64,000 bases of DNA. It comes from Pelagicoccus mobilis. GTDB taxonomy: Bacteria; Verrucomicrobiota; Verrucomicrobiia; Opitutales; Opitutaceae. Location: positions 62,001 through 126,000 of the forward strand of contig NZ_JAENIL010000005.1 in the NCBI RefSeq assembly GCF_016595505.1, in the 5' to 3' direction. Every line of letters begins with the position of its first letter. Position 1 is the first letter of the stretch. Shown here piece by piece: positions 45,601-52,874 of the stretch. The position numbers were made by a program, and so were the translations under genes. The notes under the pieces are model-generated. The model was not told where the DNA came from. It searched no databases and saw only the letters and a program-made list of their open reading frames with translations.

Positions 45601-45884
45601 ACAGCCTTCCAAGGGCTATCACCCAGCAATAAACGAAACGCCTCGTCCACGGAATACTCGCCTTCCAACGCGAGGCTCGACTGCGTTTCCGGAATTCGAA
45701 TTGAAATCAGGATCTCGACACCCGCTTGCCGTGAGACCTCCTGAAGCGATTCCGCCAAGTTTCCAGCAGGGACATCAAAAGCGACCTCAGCTTCACCTGC
45801 GCACGCCAAACGCGCGCTGGCTAGTATCCAGAAAGCCAGAGCGTATAGAGATCCCTTGGTTAGGCAGCGTTGATAAGTATTCAA
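42666..45884 (-). CDS. TonB-dependent receptor with N-terminal STN signalling domain (FecA-like)
   Basis: A 1072-residue outer-membrane receptor and signal transducer. The signal peptide (about 1-29) is followed by a secretin/TonB short N-terminal (STN) domain (about 30-110: VPAGNLAESLQEVSRQAGVE, YSVDEAFRLLLGDSPW) that touches the FecR anti-sigma protein. After a linker come the plug (FLLSPFEVLADQDRGYEAV, SGTRLNSAVKDLGNTLSIL) and the barrel ending VVFLTNTLTF. ECF sigma, FecR and this receptor lie in order on the same strand, the classic cell-surface signalling cascade: substrate binding outside turns on the locus. It is closely similar in the plug and barrel to the receptor at 39250. Confidence 0.92.
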   Translation of the reverse strand: MNTYQRCLTKGSLYALAFWILASARLACAGEAEVAFDVPAGNLAESLQEVSRQAGVEILISIRIPETQSSLALEGEYSVDEAFRLLLGDSPWKAVAASGGSAFAIVEREEDLVADDEGEARVSNPEERKRGMDRFFRGLASTFSGKRGLWNAGGKAGSADDASVFLLSPFEVLADQDRGYEAVNTLSGTRLNSAVKDLGNTLSILTPQFWEDTAMTSVNEMILYTPGSERADTQRDRGNADLLFWGDTTIFRGIHTENIMRNQFRSNMPSDTYNAERFEFSRGPNAVLFGINRAPAGLVNRTTQDASLSNSGELKVRADDNGSWRYSANFNRMVLENRLGVRLAVLNDRHNSWIEQGYQDQDRYYLALNYKVNERLSLKVRYEDMEWERAAVDPTLAKDHVSAWVRAGRPAVDVSAEDDDVEFPEGVAGLSALNEYGYVNDGSGRMVNLRNFAAGDETLLLSGDIASVEEGMLPLELNHSGAFGSQVFDGDNFQFVAQYRVKPGLDLEYAANSEYMLYDFIAADESEVYVDANATLDDGVTPNPYFGDLFSLAEFNYRLKQDRYLRAHRLSASFSHDFGGSEDFSFLGRHKGALVLERNTDEFYWDVLRLINVTPPDGVEANDQDRTARVITYIDPLAKQFSGPVSALGFQDILNAVPGNDYQWLNGVVGGNSANRTEIDSLLFVWQGHLFDGRLIPTMGWRKDRIDQYDTAPLEVPRATAREQGYLYRPEVSGISPETANKGVVVEVIRDKGAFDYLSLFYNQADSFSASNFGRTPENRNNPPRLGETEDFGMRFGLGKGSLSGVFTVFEMQSKNELLESGLVTKTLLGDLFGMIGRHELNDIPAVNDTQDLVSEGWEFQLTANLLRGWRMMLAVDHFRTYDSNVAPNLRRLIADYGDQFIVDPDRIVPDQGTKTAGEIYEEMMNSLNLRLAQAGGFKNNERGNKATLLSTYEFRDGPLAGFSVGGSVVWRDKPSTGFPYREDAELGWVPDIENPFLGKELLNLNLHAAYKRRVFADRCDWKVQLNITNLGDEEPFAIRHSAAELNPRVPILQSMSKGNPQVVFLTNTLTF

Positions 45885-46014
45885 AATATCCTGACTAGAG
45901 GGCTGAAACGTTGCTAATAGCAGCTCTCATCGCCAAGCATTTCGGCAGGTGTAAGTTGATCCGCATAACAGCACTCCGGGGTAAAAGAGCTATACCACGA
46001 ATTCGAAACCACCC

Positions 46015-47055
46015 TTATCTCATTTTCAATACGATAAGAAAGTCGTCCCGTTTTTCGATTTCGATTTCTAGTCCAATTCCTAATAGTTCGATAAATCCAT
46101 CCACATTGTCGGAACGTACTGTCGCCGTAACCCTGTGCGCTTGCAGCGAACCACCCACCAGCTCGATCTTCACCCGGTTCCGTCGATTGAAGTCCTCAAC
46201 GATCTCCACCAGAGGCACATTCGAATATTCCAGCATCTCAGATTTCCAAGACAAGCGCTCGTCAATCGCTTCCTCAGTCACGGTCTTTATCTCGAAAGAA
46301 CTGCCTCCAACTGCCCGATCCCAGACAGACAATTGTCCAGCCACCAGATTCCGCCTCATCTTTGACTTAATCGCGTCCACCGATCGCTCGATCACGCCAT
46401 CAAGCGCAACACTTCCTTCCGTAACCATTACCTCGATCCCGGAATCTTCGATGCAGACGTTAAAGGCAGTCCCGGTAGCTTCCACCACCGCATCCCCTAC
46501 ACGTACTCTAAACGGACGGTCCTCATCCTTTGCCACCATGAAGTGTGCCTCGCCGGAGTGCAGATAAACCAACCTCTGATTCGCAGAATACTGCACCGAC
46601 ACCTCCGCCCCTTCGTTTAGTTCCACAACCGAACCATCCTCCAAGAGATGATTTTCATAGGAACTCGCCCCTCCGAAGGCCAAAACCTCGCTCTGAATCT
46701 CACCTGCTGGCCTGAGCACAAAAAAACCTACCAGCATCACAACCGCTACCGCGGCAGCCACTCCAGCAGAGAAAACCTTCCCACCGAATCGCGGCCTGAC
46801 TCGATACGCCAATAAGTCCGGATTCGGTTCCAAACTATGCTGCGGCTTCCAATCAGACAGCTCATTCATCGAGGACCATAGCGACAAGCGTTCTTGGTAC
46901 ACCTTCTTGTGCATCGGGTCCTGAGCCAGCCAGTCGTGGAACTCGTCCTGCTCCTCGGCCGTGAAACCTTCTTCCTGCTTCGCCACCCAGGCGGAAGCCT
47001 CTAAACTCACCCGATCTTCATCAGTCGGATCTAATTGGAAACTATCCTCGTTCAC
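46015..47055 (-). CDS. FecR-family anti-sigma factor
   Basis: A 346-residue FecR protein. A GTG start at 47053-47055 is chosen because it overlaps the sigma stop as GTGA. The N-terminal cytoplasmic segment (DUF4880-like: ASAWVAKQEEGFTAEEQDEF, FHDWLAQDPMHKKVYQ) binds sigma. One membrane helix lies near 85-110. The periplasmic FecR domain follows (ENHLLEDGSVVELNEGAEVS, FRVRVGDAVVEATGTAFNV), then a C-terminal STN-contact domain (EYSNVPLVEIVEDFNRRN). It couples the STN-type receptor 130 bases downstream to the ECF sigma factor upstream. Confidence 0.92.
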   Translation of the reverse strand: MNEDSFQLDPTDEDRVSLEASAWVAKQEEGFTAEEQDEFHDWLAQDPMHKKVYQERLSLWSSMNELSDWKPQHSLEPNPDLLAYRVRPRFGGKVFSAGVAAAVAVVMLVGFFVLRPAGEIQSEVLAFGGASSYENHLLEDGSVVELNEGAEVSVQYSANQRLVYLHSGEAHFMVAKDEDRPFRVRVGDAVVEATGTAFNVCIEDSGIEVMVTEGSVALDGVIERSVDAIKSKMRRNLVAGQLSVWDRAVGGSSFEIKTVTEEAIDERLSWKSEMLEYSNVPLVEIVEDFNRRNRVKIELVGGSLQAHRVTATVRSDNVDGFIELLGIGLEIEIEKRDDFLIVLKMR

Positions 47056-47591
47056 GCTGAATATCCCTCTCCACAGTAATCCCTCACGTACATGGCGCAC
47101 TTGTGCAACCCTATCGTAATCTGAGCATTAACGGTACGTGTCGAAATGCCCAACTTCTCTGCGATCTCCCTCTGTGTCATTCCATACACTTTTCGCAGAG
47201 TGAAAATCTGACGGCAGCGATCCGGCAAGGACTGGATCGCCAAGGTCAAAATCTGCAGCTCCTGATTTTTGACCACTGTCTCCTGCACGTCCACTTTCTC
47301 GTCCAGCAAATCGCAATCCTCGATCTGCACGCTCACATCGTAGCCCCGCACTTTACGGGTCCGAAGTGAACGGAGAGCCAAATTGCGAGCCGCCCCAAAC
47401 AGGAAGGCCTTCGGAGAGCGCAAAACGCCCTCTTCATGCGCCTTCACCGTCGACATCAACGCCTCTTGCACGATGTCATCAAACTCCAACTGAGGTGGAA
47501 ACCGTCCACGCAGCCACATGCGCAACTCGGACTCGAGCGGTTGTACGTTCTCTTCGAACCAACGATTTCGTTCAGGGGTTTCTGGCGGCAT
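47052..47591 (-). CDS. ECF RNA polymerase sigma factor (FecI-like)
   Basis: A 179-residue extracytoplasmic-function sigma factor. Region 2 (LEFDDIVQEALMSTVKAHEE, PKAFLFGAARNLALRSLRTR) recognises the -10 element, and region 4 (LPDRCRQIFTLRKVYGMTQR, EIAEKLGISTRTVNAQI) recognises the -35. Its stop overlaps the FecR start, and the STN receptor follows, so it belongs to a FecI-FecR-FecA-type cascade. Targets are not identifiable from the window. A housekeeping-like promoter lies just upstream. Confidence 0.92.
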   Translation of the reverse strand: MPPETPERNRWFEENVQPLESELRMWLRGRFPPQLEFDDIVQEALMSTVKAHEEGVLRSPKAFLFGAARNLALRSLRTRKVRGYDVSVQIEDCDLLDEKVDVQETVVKNQELQILTLAIQSLPDRCRQIFTLRKVYGMTQREIAEKLGISTRTVNAQITIGLHKCAMYVRDYCGEGYSA

Positions 47592-47611
47592 AAAAGGCGG
47601 TGGGGAGCTAC

Positions 47612-47641
47612 AGTATAATGGATGTTACCCCAAGGCCTCAA
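47612..47641 (-). promoter_or_regulatory. Sigma-70-type promoter of the ECF sigma operon
   Basis: On the minus strand TTGAGG (complement at 47636-47641) and TATACT (complement at 47612-47617) are separated by 18 bases, and the sigma start codon is about 20 bases further on. This fits vegetative expression of the signalling genes. Confidence 0.45.
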
Positions 47642-47730
47642 ATTGACTAAAAGTTTTTTGCTACACCATTAAATTCCCAGAAGTAGCACTACCGCTCGCG
47701 GTACGCCGTAGCCCCCTAAGCGATTCCCCC

Positions 47731-49371
47731 TCACTTACTCCGCCCCTGGTCGTAAAGTCGTTTCACTTCCTCCGCGGAGATCGCCTCCTTGAAAACAACG
47801 AGCTCATCGATTCGACCATTCAGATTTCGAATCGCGAACTCCGGATCCTTTCGGAAGGGCTGCCCCCAGTTGCCGATCTCCGCATTGCCGATACGCAATT
47901 GGTCGATAACATAGCCTTCCTTGATCTTGTGCTGGCTCACGAGCTCCCCATTCACGTATTGTGCGACCCTCCGATTCGCTGGGTCAAAGGTCGAAACCAA
48001 GTGAATCCACTGCCCGCTCATCGACATGTCCCAAATCTGTGGAGTGTAATAGCTCCTCGCCGCTCGTAATCCGGTGATCTTCGTCAAGCCATCCCTCGCC
48101 GCTTCTGGGCGAGTTTCATCCACCATCACACCAAACATCATCCGACCATCCTGATGGATCTGCCAATGCGGCTCACCGTCCTCGTATCCGTCAGACAAAA
48201 ACAAAGCGTTGTACTGACGGTCCAGACTATCGATACGCGCCCAACAAGAAAATGAGTACGCACTGAACTCACCGGGAATTTTAACACGAACCCGGGAGCC
48301 CGGTTGACTGAACTCCACGGCGCTTTTGAGGCCACCCCAACGCCCATCAACCCATTCGGTCAAAATTGCAGCACCATCCAATTCTCCATCTTGTGGATAC
48401 AATCCACTCGGCACCCGATCGGCTTCACCTGATGGTTCTGCCAAAAACGGATAATAGGCAATGACTCGAGGATCCTCGCTCAACGCTTCGCTCGATTTTT
48501 TCCATACCTCAAACGCCCGCTTAGCCGTATCAGAAAACCCTTTGGAGACTCCAAACAGATTCGAGAACGACTCGATACTCGAACCAATAGGAATCGTCTC
48601 TCCGTCTCCCCGCAAAGCAACCGCTTGCCCTTCAGTTAGCTTTCGATCCTCCAACTCTACCTCACCTGAGAAAACCTCTACACGCACCTCCTCCGAGCTT
48701 GTATCTACGCCGAATTCAGTACCCAAATCGACAATACGCCTACCATTTGACTCAACTACAAAACCTCTAGCCGCGGGTGGAACCTTCACCCGCAATTTCC
48801 CAGAATGCAAAGTGGCTTCCCATGCGGACACGACCTCCAGCTTAGCCGGAGCTTCGACATACAATTGAGCGCCAGAGAAGAAATCGATTCGTGCACTTCC
48901 ACTGGTCAGATCCAAAACCTCTGCACCCAACATTTCCCCAACTCGCAACTCAAGACCACCTTGAGCAGCCGCATCGACGAGTCCATGCACAACCGCGTAA
49001 CCTTCCGCCGTCACTTCAGGAACATCTGCCACGGTTTCCTCACTGACAGAATTTGTATCCGAACGGAAAATACCATCGAGCAGTATACCGACGAAAAACG
49101 CAACAGCCGCTGCAGCAGCGATTGGAATCCAACGAGGAAAACGAACGACTTTCCCAGTAGTCTCCGCAGTCCAAGCATCCTCAAGCTCTTCTGGCAAATC
49201 TGCCGAACTCCTTAAGTTCGCATCAAGAGCCAGATACTGCCGAGTCGCGGCTCGCAAGGAAGGGCTTTTCAGCATCGCCGCCTCGAAGCGTTCAAACTCC
49301 TCGGGAGTGATCGTCTCGTTGCAATAATCCTCAACCCACTTGAGCTCCTGGGCTGTTAAATCCTCACTCAT
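47731..49371 (-). CDS. FecR-LamG fusion: anti-sigma-like protein with laminin-G/jelly-roll sensor domain
   Basis: A 546-residue membrane protein whose ATG (49371) overlaps the sigma stop as TGATG. A cytoplasmic N-terminal segment (about 1-78) is followed by one membrane helix (about 81-101: WIPIAAAAAVAFFVGILLDG), a periplasmic FecR domain (about 120-270: GSARIDFFSGAQLYVEAPAK, RIVDLGTEFGVDTSSEEVRV, GEVELEDRKLTEGQAVAL) and a LamG-like jelly roll (about 320-540: YSFSCWARIDSL, IHLVSTFDPANRRVAQYVNG, NLNGRIDELVVFKEAISAEE). LamG domains often bind glycans, so this protein could sense polysaccharide directly, with no TonB receptor. Such pairs with ECF sigma factors are frequent in Planctomycetes and Verrucomicrobia. 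Confidence 0.87.
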   Translation of the reverse strand: MSEDLTAQELKWVEDYCNETITPEEFERFEAAMLKSPSLRAATRQYLALDANLRSSADLPEELEDAWTAETTGKVVRFPRWIPIAAAAAVAFFVGILLDGIFRSDTNSVSEETVADVPEVTAEGYAVVHGLVDAAAQGGLELRVGEMLGAEVLDLTSGSARIDFFSGAQLYVEAPAKLEVVSAWEATLHSGKLRVKVPPAARGFVVESNGRRIVDLGTEFGVDTSSEEVRVEVFSGEVELEDRKLTEGQAVALRGDGETIPIGSSIESFSNLFGVSKGFSDTAKRAFEVWKKSSEALSEDPRVIAYYPFLAEPSGEADRVPSGLYPQDGELDGAAILTEWVDGRWGGLKSAVEFSQPGSRVRVKIPGEFSAYSFSCWARIDSLDRQYNALFLSDGYEDGEPHWQIHQDGRMMFGVMVDETRPEAARDGLTKITGLRAARSYYTPQIWDMSMSGQWIHLVSTFDPANRRVAQYVNGELVSQHKIKEGYVIDQLRIGNAEIGNWGQPFRKDPEFAIRNLNGRIDELVVFKEAISAEEVKRLYDQGRSK

Positions 49372-49907
49372 CACGCGAGTCCCTCCCCTTTTAATCGTGC
49401 AGTAATACACTGCAAAAGCGCCTTACGAATTCGATTCAAGCGCATGTAGAATGTCCCAGCTTTCACCCCTGCACGCTCGGCAACCTCCGCCGTTGTTATT
49501 CCAGGAGTGTAAGCGAGTTTCACCCAGATTCTCTGCCTCTCCGGCAAGTTCTTCAGACAGAGCTCGAGGGCTTCGTATTCATTCTGCCTTTGATCGAGCT
49601 CATCGATCGACTCGTCAGCCATAAGCTCAATTAGGTTCTCGCCAAAGGACAAACGATCCCGCGCCATCTTTCGGCGATACGATAAAGCCTTGAACCGAGC
49701 GATCACGCACACCCACTTGATGAAGGAAGTTCCAACCTCGAACTGGTCAAACTTCTTCCAAGCCGTCAACGCGACCTCTTGCACGATCTCGTCCGCATCA
49801 TGCCAAGTCGGCACCAGACCGCGAGCGAAGTTACGCAGCTGAGATTCATGCTGTGTAAAGAGCTTCACATAAAGCTCGTAGTCATCGATGGGATCTTCTT
49901 CGGCCAT
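49371..49907 (-). CDS. ECF sigma factor paired with the FecR-LamG protein
   Basis: A 178-residue ECF sigma factor of the type common in Planctomycetes and Verrucomicrobia. Region 2 shows WHDADEIVQEVALTAWKKFD and FIKWVCVIARFKALSYRRK; region 4 shows LPERQRIWVKLAYTPGITTA and EVAERAGVKAGTFYMRLNRI. It starts 29 bases after the stop of the 943-residue protein gene and overlaps the FecR-LamG start, so it may be part of a longer minus-strand transcript from 56540 or 52768. The FecR-LamG protein should be its anti-sigma partner. Confidence 0.9.
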   Translation of the reverse strand: MAEEDPIDDYELYVKLFTQHESQLRNFARGLVPTWHDADEIVQEVALTAWKKFDQFEVGTSFIKWVCVIARFKALSYRRKMARDRLSFGENLIELMADESIDELDQRQNEYEALELCLKNLPERQRIWVKLAYTPGITTAEVAERAGVKAGTFYMRLNRIRKALLQCITARLKGEGLA

Positions 49908-49936
49908 TTTTACTGCTCCAATCTCCTACTATAATT

Positions 49937-52768
49937 CTATTTCCCTGTCCAATCCTCAGCGAGTTCCACGTCGATAAATCGGAACAAGCCACACGGTACT
50001 TCTAACTCTACCGTTTTCCGTCCAGCGACAGGTACTCGTTCTTCGCTCAACAGATCGGTCAATTGGGTTGGCTCCACCGATCCAAACGTGATCTTTGCCA
50101 CCTTATCCGACGGGTTCAGGTATCCGCCATCGATCAAGGTCAACCGCAAGTGCTTAGGAGCTGTCTGGGCAACCACCCAAGCAACATCCCCCGATACCGT
50201 TATCGGTAAAGCTTTAGCACGCTCTTCTATGTCCGAAACGACTCGTCCATAGTATTCATCAGCCGGGTACCTTGTCTGTCCATCCTTAGAAAAATAGCTG
50301 CGTCCATCGGTAAAGTGCTCCACCAGAATATCACGATACATCGGGTGTAGCTTATCGCCCAACTTACCTCTAGGCGCACCGCGATCCGCCATCGCTCCCT
50401 CCTGCGGTGGCGTAATAAGGACCAAACCATCGCTGTAAGGGGCCAGGAAATTCTGTCGTCGATCATCAACACCTGCCGCGTATCTAGAGAAATCCCACTC
50501 GGTCGTCTTCGCCCCTGGCCAAGCGCCATCGAGGCGACCAATCACGTACGGATTGTTTGGATGGAAATCCTTGTCGTAACGAATCGTGGTTGTAGTCGCG
50601 TGCCCTTCGCGGATAAAGCGATCATCAGGCTCAGTCATGCTTAAATGCACAGGAGAAAAGCTTACTATCTCTTCCCGGCGCGGCACATATAAGGCACTTT
50701 TGGCGATCAGCTCCCACAACACCTGCATGTAATCCGAGTAATCGGATTTGATATTGAAGTTGTTGATGTATTGAGCCCCGTAGGACACATGGAACACCGC
50801 GTTCCGCAAGAAGTGATTCGGCAAGTTTTGCTGCCCAAACTGCCTCGCCCGGGTAAAGCAAGGATTGTCACGAGCGCAACGCGTTCCCCAACTATCAAAA
50901 GACCCGCTCGCCCAAACGCCGAGACGTCCCGCGAGGCTAAGCTCCATCGTCATATCCGCAGTCTCTTCCATTGACGGAATCGCCACATCTGCAAATTCCC
51001 CCGAAAGGAAGCGCGACCAAATCGGCTGATGAATATCACCCAACCAGAAGTTATGCTTGTTCCTCAGGAACACCCGAGAGTTGTTCTCGGCTGCGTATTC
51101 AGCCAGTGGAGCAAACAGATTATCGATAACAAATGGGAAGTCCTTTTTGTGTACGATAGTTAGCTCCGGCCATATAAAGACCGATTGACGTCCCTCGCCT
51201 GCATCAATCACTTTCCTAAACGTCTCTGGCGAATAAAAATACGGATCTGTCCCATGCCCGCCCCAGGTACAAAAACCATCCTCCGAATAGCTTGAGACCA
51301 TCTGATCCACCACGTCTTCGTGGCTTTGGTTGTACTTCTGTCGCGCGTCACGAAGCTCCTCCCATGTTTCGTGCCCAAGAACAGAACGATCCCAAAGTTC
51401 ACGGCCCTTCATATGGGCATATCCAAGAAAGGCAGGAGAATCTGGATACGCCTTAAGTTCCTTCACAACGGAGTCAATCCCCTTCGGCGGGGACATAATG
51501 TAGGTAGAAGCTGACTGAGGTTCCCAATCAGGCTTAGTGAACTCATCTAACTGAGAGTGTAACCGTTCGGTGTTCTCAAGGATTGATCGAATCGAACCCG
51601 GGGGTTCGAGCTGTGCGAACTCTCGCTTCCAGTTTTTCTTTTCCACATCCACGATGTGAATACAACTTCCTCCGCTCTGAGAGCTGGCTAGGATCAATTT
51701 TCCAGTCTTCGGATCCTTGTAGAGGTCGTTGTAAGCGTAGGTGCCTTTGATGACTTCCGTCGACTTGGGATCTAGAGAAGGTTGCACAAGCAAAACGTGC
51801 TCCCCTGCTAGGACAAAGTAACGAAACGAGCCGCCGTCTGGAATGGTCTCCGTCTGCACTACACGATACCCAAAGCCCAAGTTCTTCTTCACCGACTGCA
51901 AGCGGAACTTTCGGATCTTGTCTTTCTCAGCATCGTAGACTCCAAGAGTGATTCGGTGTTGAGTCGCCGAGGTCCCGACAAGAGTCTCAAAGGTTCCGTC
52001 ACCGTCCGGATCACGCACTCGCATGTCTCCGATAGGCGAATACCCATGCCCCGTATTGAAACGCTTATACGGCTTGCTTGCGAGCGGCTTAAATTTGAAA
52101 AACATCGCACTCTTGGTGTTGTTGGTCAGCGTTCCGTCCATCAGCAGCACATCCGAACCGTCTGCCTGCGGAATCGCTCGCAGGAAGTTCACCGAGTGAA
52201 CATTGTAGGTAAGCGTTCCGTCATCCGCCCATTTCTTGCTGGGACGCATGCCGCTTTCGTAGGAAGAGGATGGCACCGTTTTCAGCAGTTCTCCATCGCT
52301 CGACAGCCAATAGAAATTCAAATCCGTTCCGCCACAGGCAATGTATTGGCTCCCTTTCCTGTCCTTCACCACACAAACGGAAATCATCGGCGTTTCGCTC
52401 GGCTGGAAGCTCCAAAGCGTCCTTCCTAAGCGATCGAGGCAATAGACTGCTCCATCCGCGTTCGCAGCTAAGATCTCATCGCTTCCATCTCCGGACAGAT
52501 CCCCCGTCCAGAGATCGTAGTTCATCAAACCCGAGAGTGGATTCTCCCAAAGAGTACTCCCATCAAAACCAATCCCTAAAAGGGTTCCCTCATAACTGCT
52601 TGCGACAACATACGACCCTTCTTCCGTAGCCGCACTACTGACCTTGGACACGGTATATCCCGTATCGTAGCTCACGACTCCACGGCCATGAGTCGCTGTT
52701 AAGGCGACTAACAGGAGTAAAGCAAAAGCGGAAATTTTGGCTGAGCTCATAGAGAGGGGCATTGGCAT
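49937..52768 (-). CDS. Secreted propeller-containing protein, possible lambda-carrageenase-like (GH150) enzyme
   Basis: A 943-residue exported protein (signal peptide about 8-28) that I do not recognise with certainty. The N-terminal half (about 30-410) looks like a beta-propeller of PQQ/FG-GAP type (GDLSGDGSDEILAANADGAV, DRLGRTLWSF, MRVRDPDGDGTFETLVG). After a linker the C-terminal half (about 440-940) is a large catalytic-looking domain with many Trp, Asp, Glu and His residues (DGFCTWGGHGTDPYFYSPET, FIWPELTIVHKKDF, DSWGTRCARDNPCFTR, YGAQYINNFN). Known lambda-carrageenase CglA (GH150) is of nearly the same length with a predicted N-terminal propeller and a novel C-terminal domain. That resemblance and the flanking sulfatase and GH127 are the basis of the suggestion. 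It could also be a novel polysaccharide hydrolase or lyase. Confidence 0.55.
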   Translation of the reverse strand: MPMPLSMSSAKISAFALLLLVALTATHGRGVVSYDTGYTVSKVSSAATEEGSYVVASSYEGTLLGIGFDGSTLWENPLSGLMNYDLWTGDLSGDGSDEILAANADGAVYCLDRLGRTLWSFQPSETPMISVCVVKDRKGSQYIACGGTDLNFYWLSSDGELLKTVPSSSYESGMRPSKKWADDGTLTYNVHSVNFLRAIPQADGSDVLLMDGTLTNNTKSAMFFKFKPLASKPYKRFNTGHGYSPIGDMRVRDPDGDGTFETLVGTSATQHRITLGVYDAEKDKIRKFRLQSVKKNLGFGYRVVQTETIPDGGSFRYFVLAGEHVLLVQPSLDPKSTEVIKGTYAYNDLYKDPKTGKLILASSQSGGSCIHIVDVEKKNWKREFAQLEPPGSIRSILENTERLHSQLDEFTKPDWEPQSASTYIMSPPKGIDSVVKELKAYPDSPAFLGYAHMKGRELWDRSVLGHETWEELRDARQKYNQSHEDVVDQMVSSYSEDGFCTWGGHGTDPYFYSPETFRKVIDAGEGRQSVFIWPELTIVHKKDFPFVIDNLFAPLAEYAAENNSRVFLRNKHNFWLGDIHQPIWSRFLSGEFADVAIPSMEETADMTMELSLAGRLGVWASGSFDSWGTRCARDNPCFTRARQFGQQNLPNHFLRNAVFHVSYGAQYINNFNIKSDYSDYMQVLWELIAKSALYVPRREEIVSFSPVHLSMTEPDDRFIREGHATTTTIRYDKDFHPNNPYVIGRLDGAWPGAKTTEWDFSRYAAGVDDRRQNFLAPYSDGLVLITPPQEGAMADRGAPRGKLGDKLHPMYRDILVEHFTDGRSYFSKDGQTRYPADEYYGRVVSDIEERAKALPITVSGDVAWVVAQTAPKHLRLTLIDGGYLNPSDKVAKITFGSVEPTQLTDLLSEERVPVAGRKTVELEVPCGLFRFIDVELAEDWTGK

Positions 52769-52874
52769 TGTTCACCTGTCTATTCCCCTCCCAGGTAAAA
52801 TCTCACATAAAGAAGCAAGTGCATGCACCCACTCCAGCAACTCACCTCTGAGCAACCAGTTACGGCCGCTGCCT

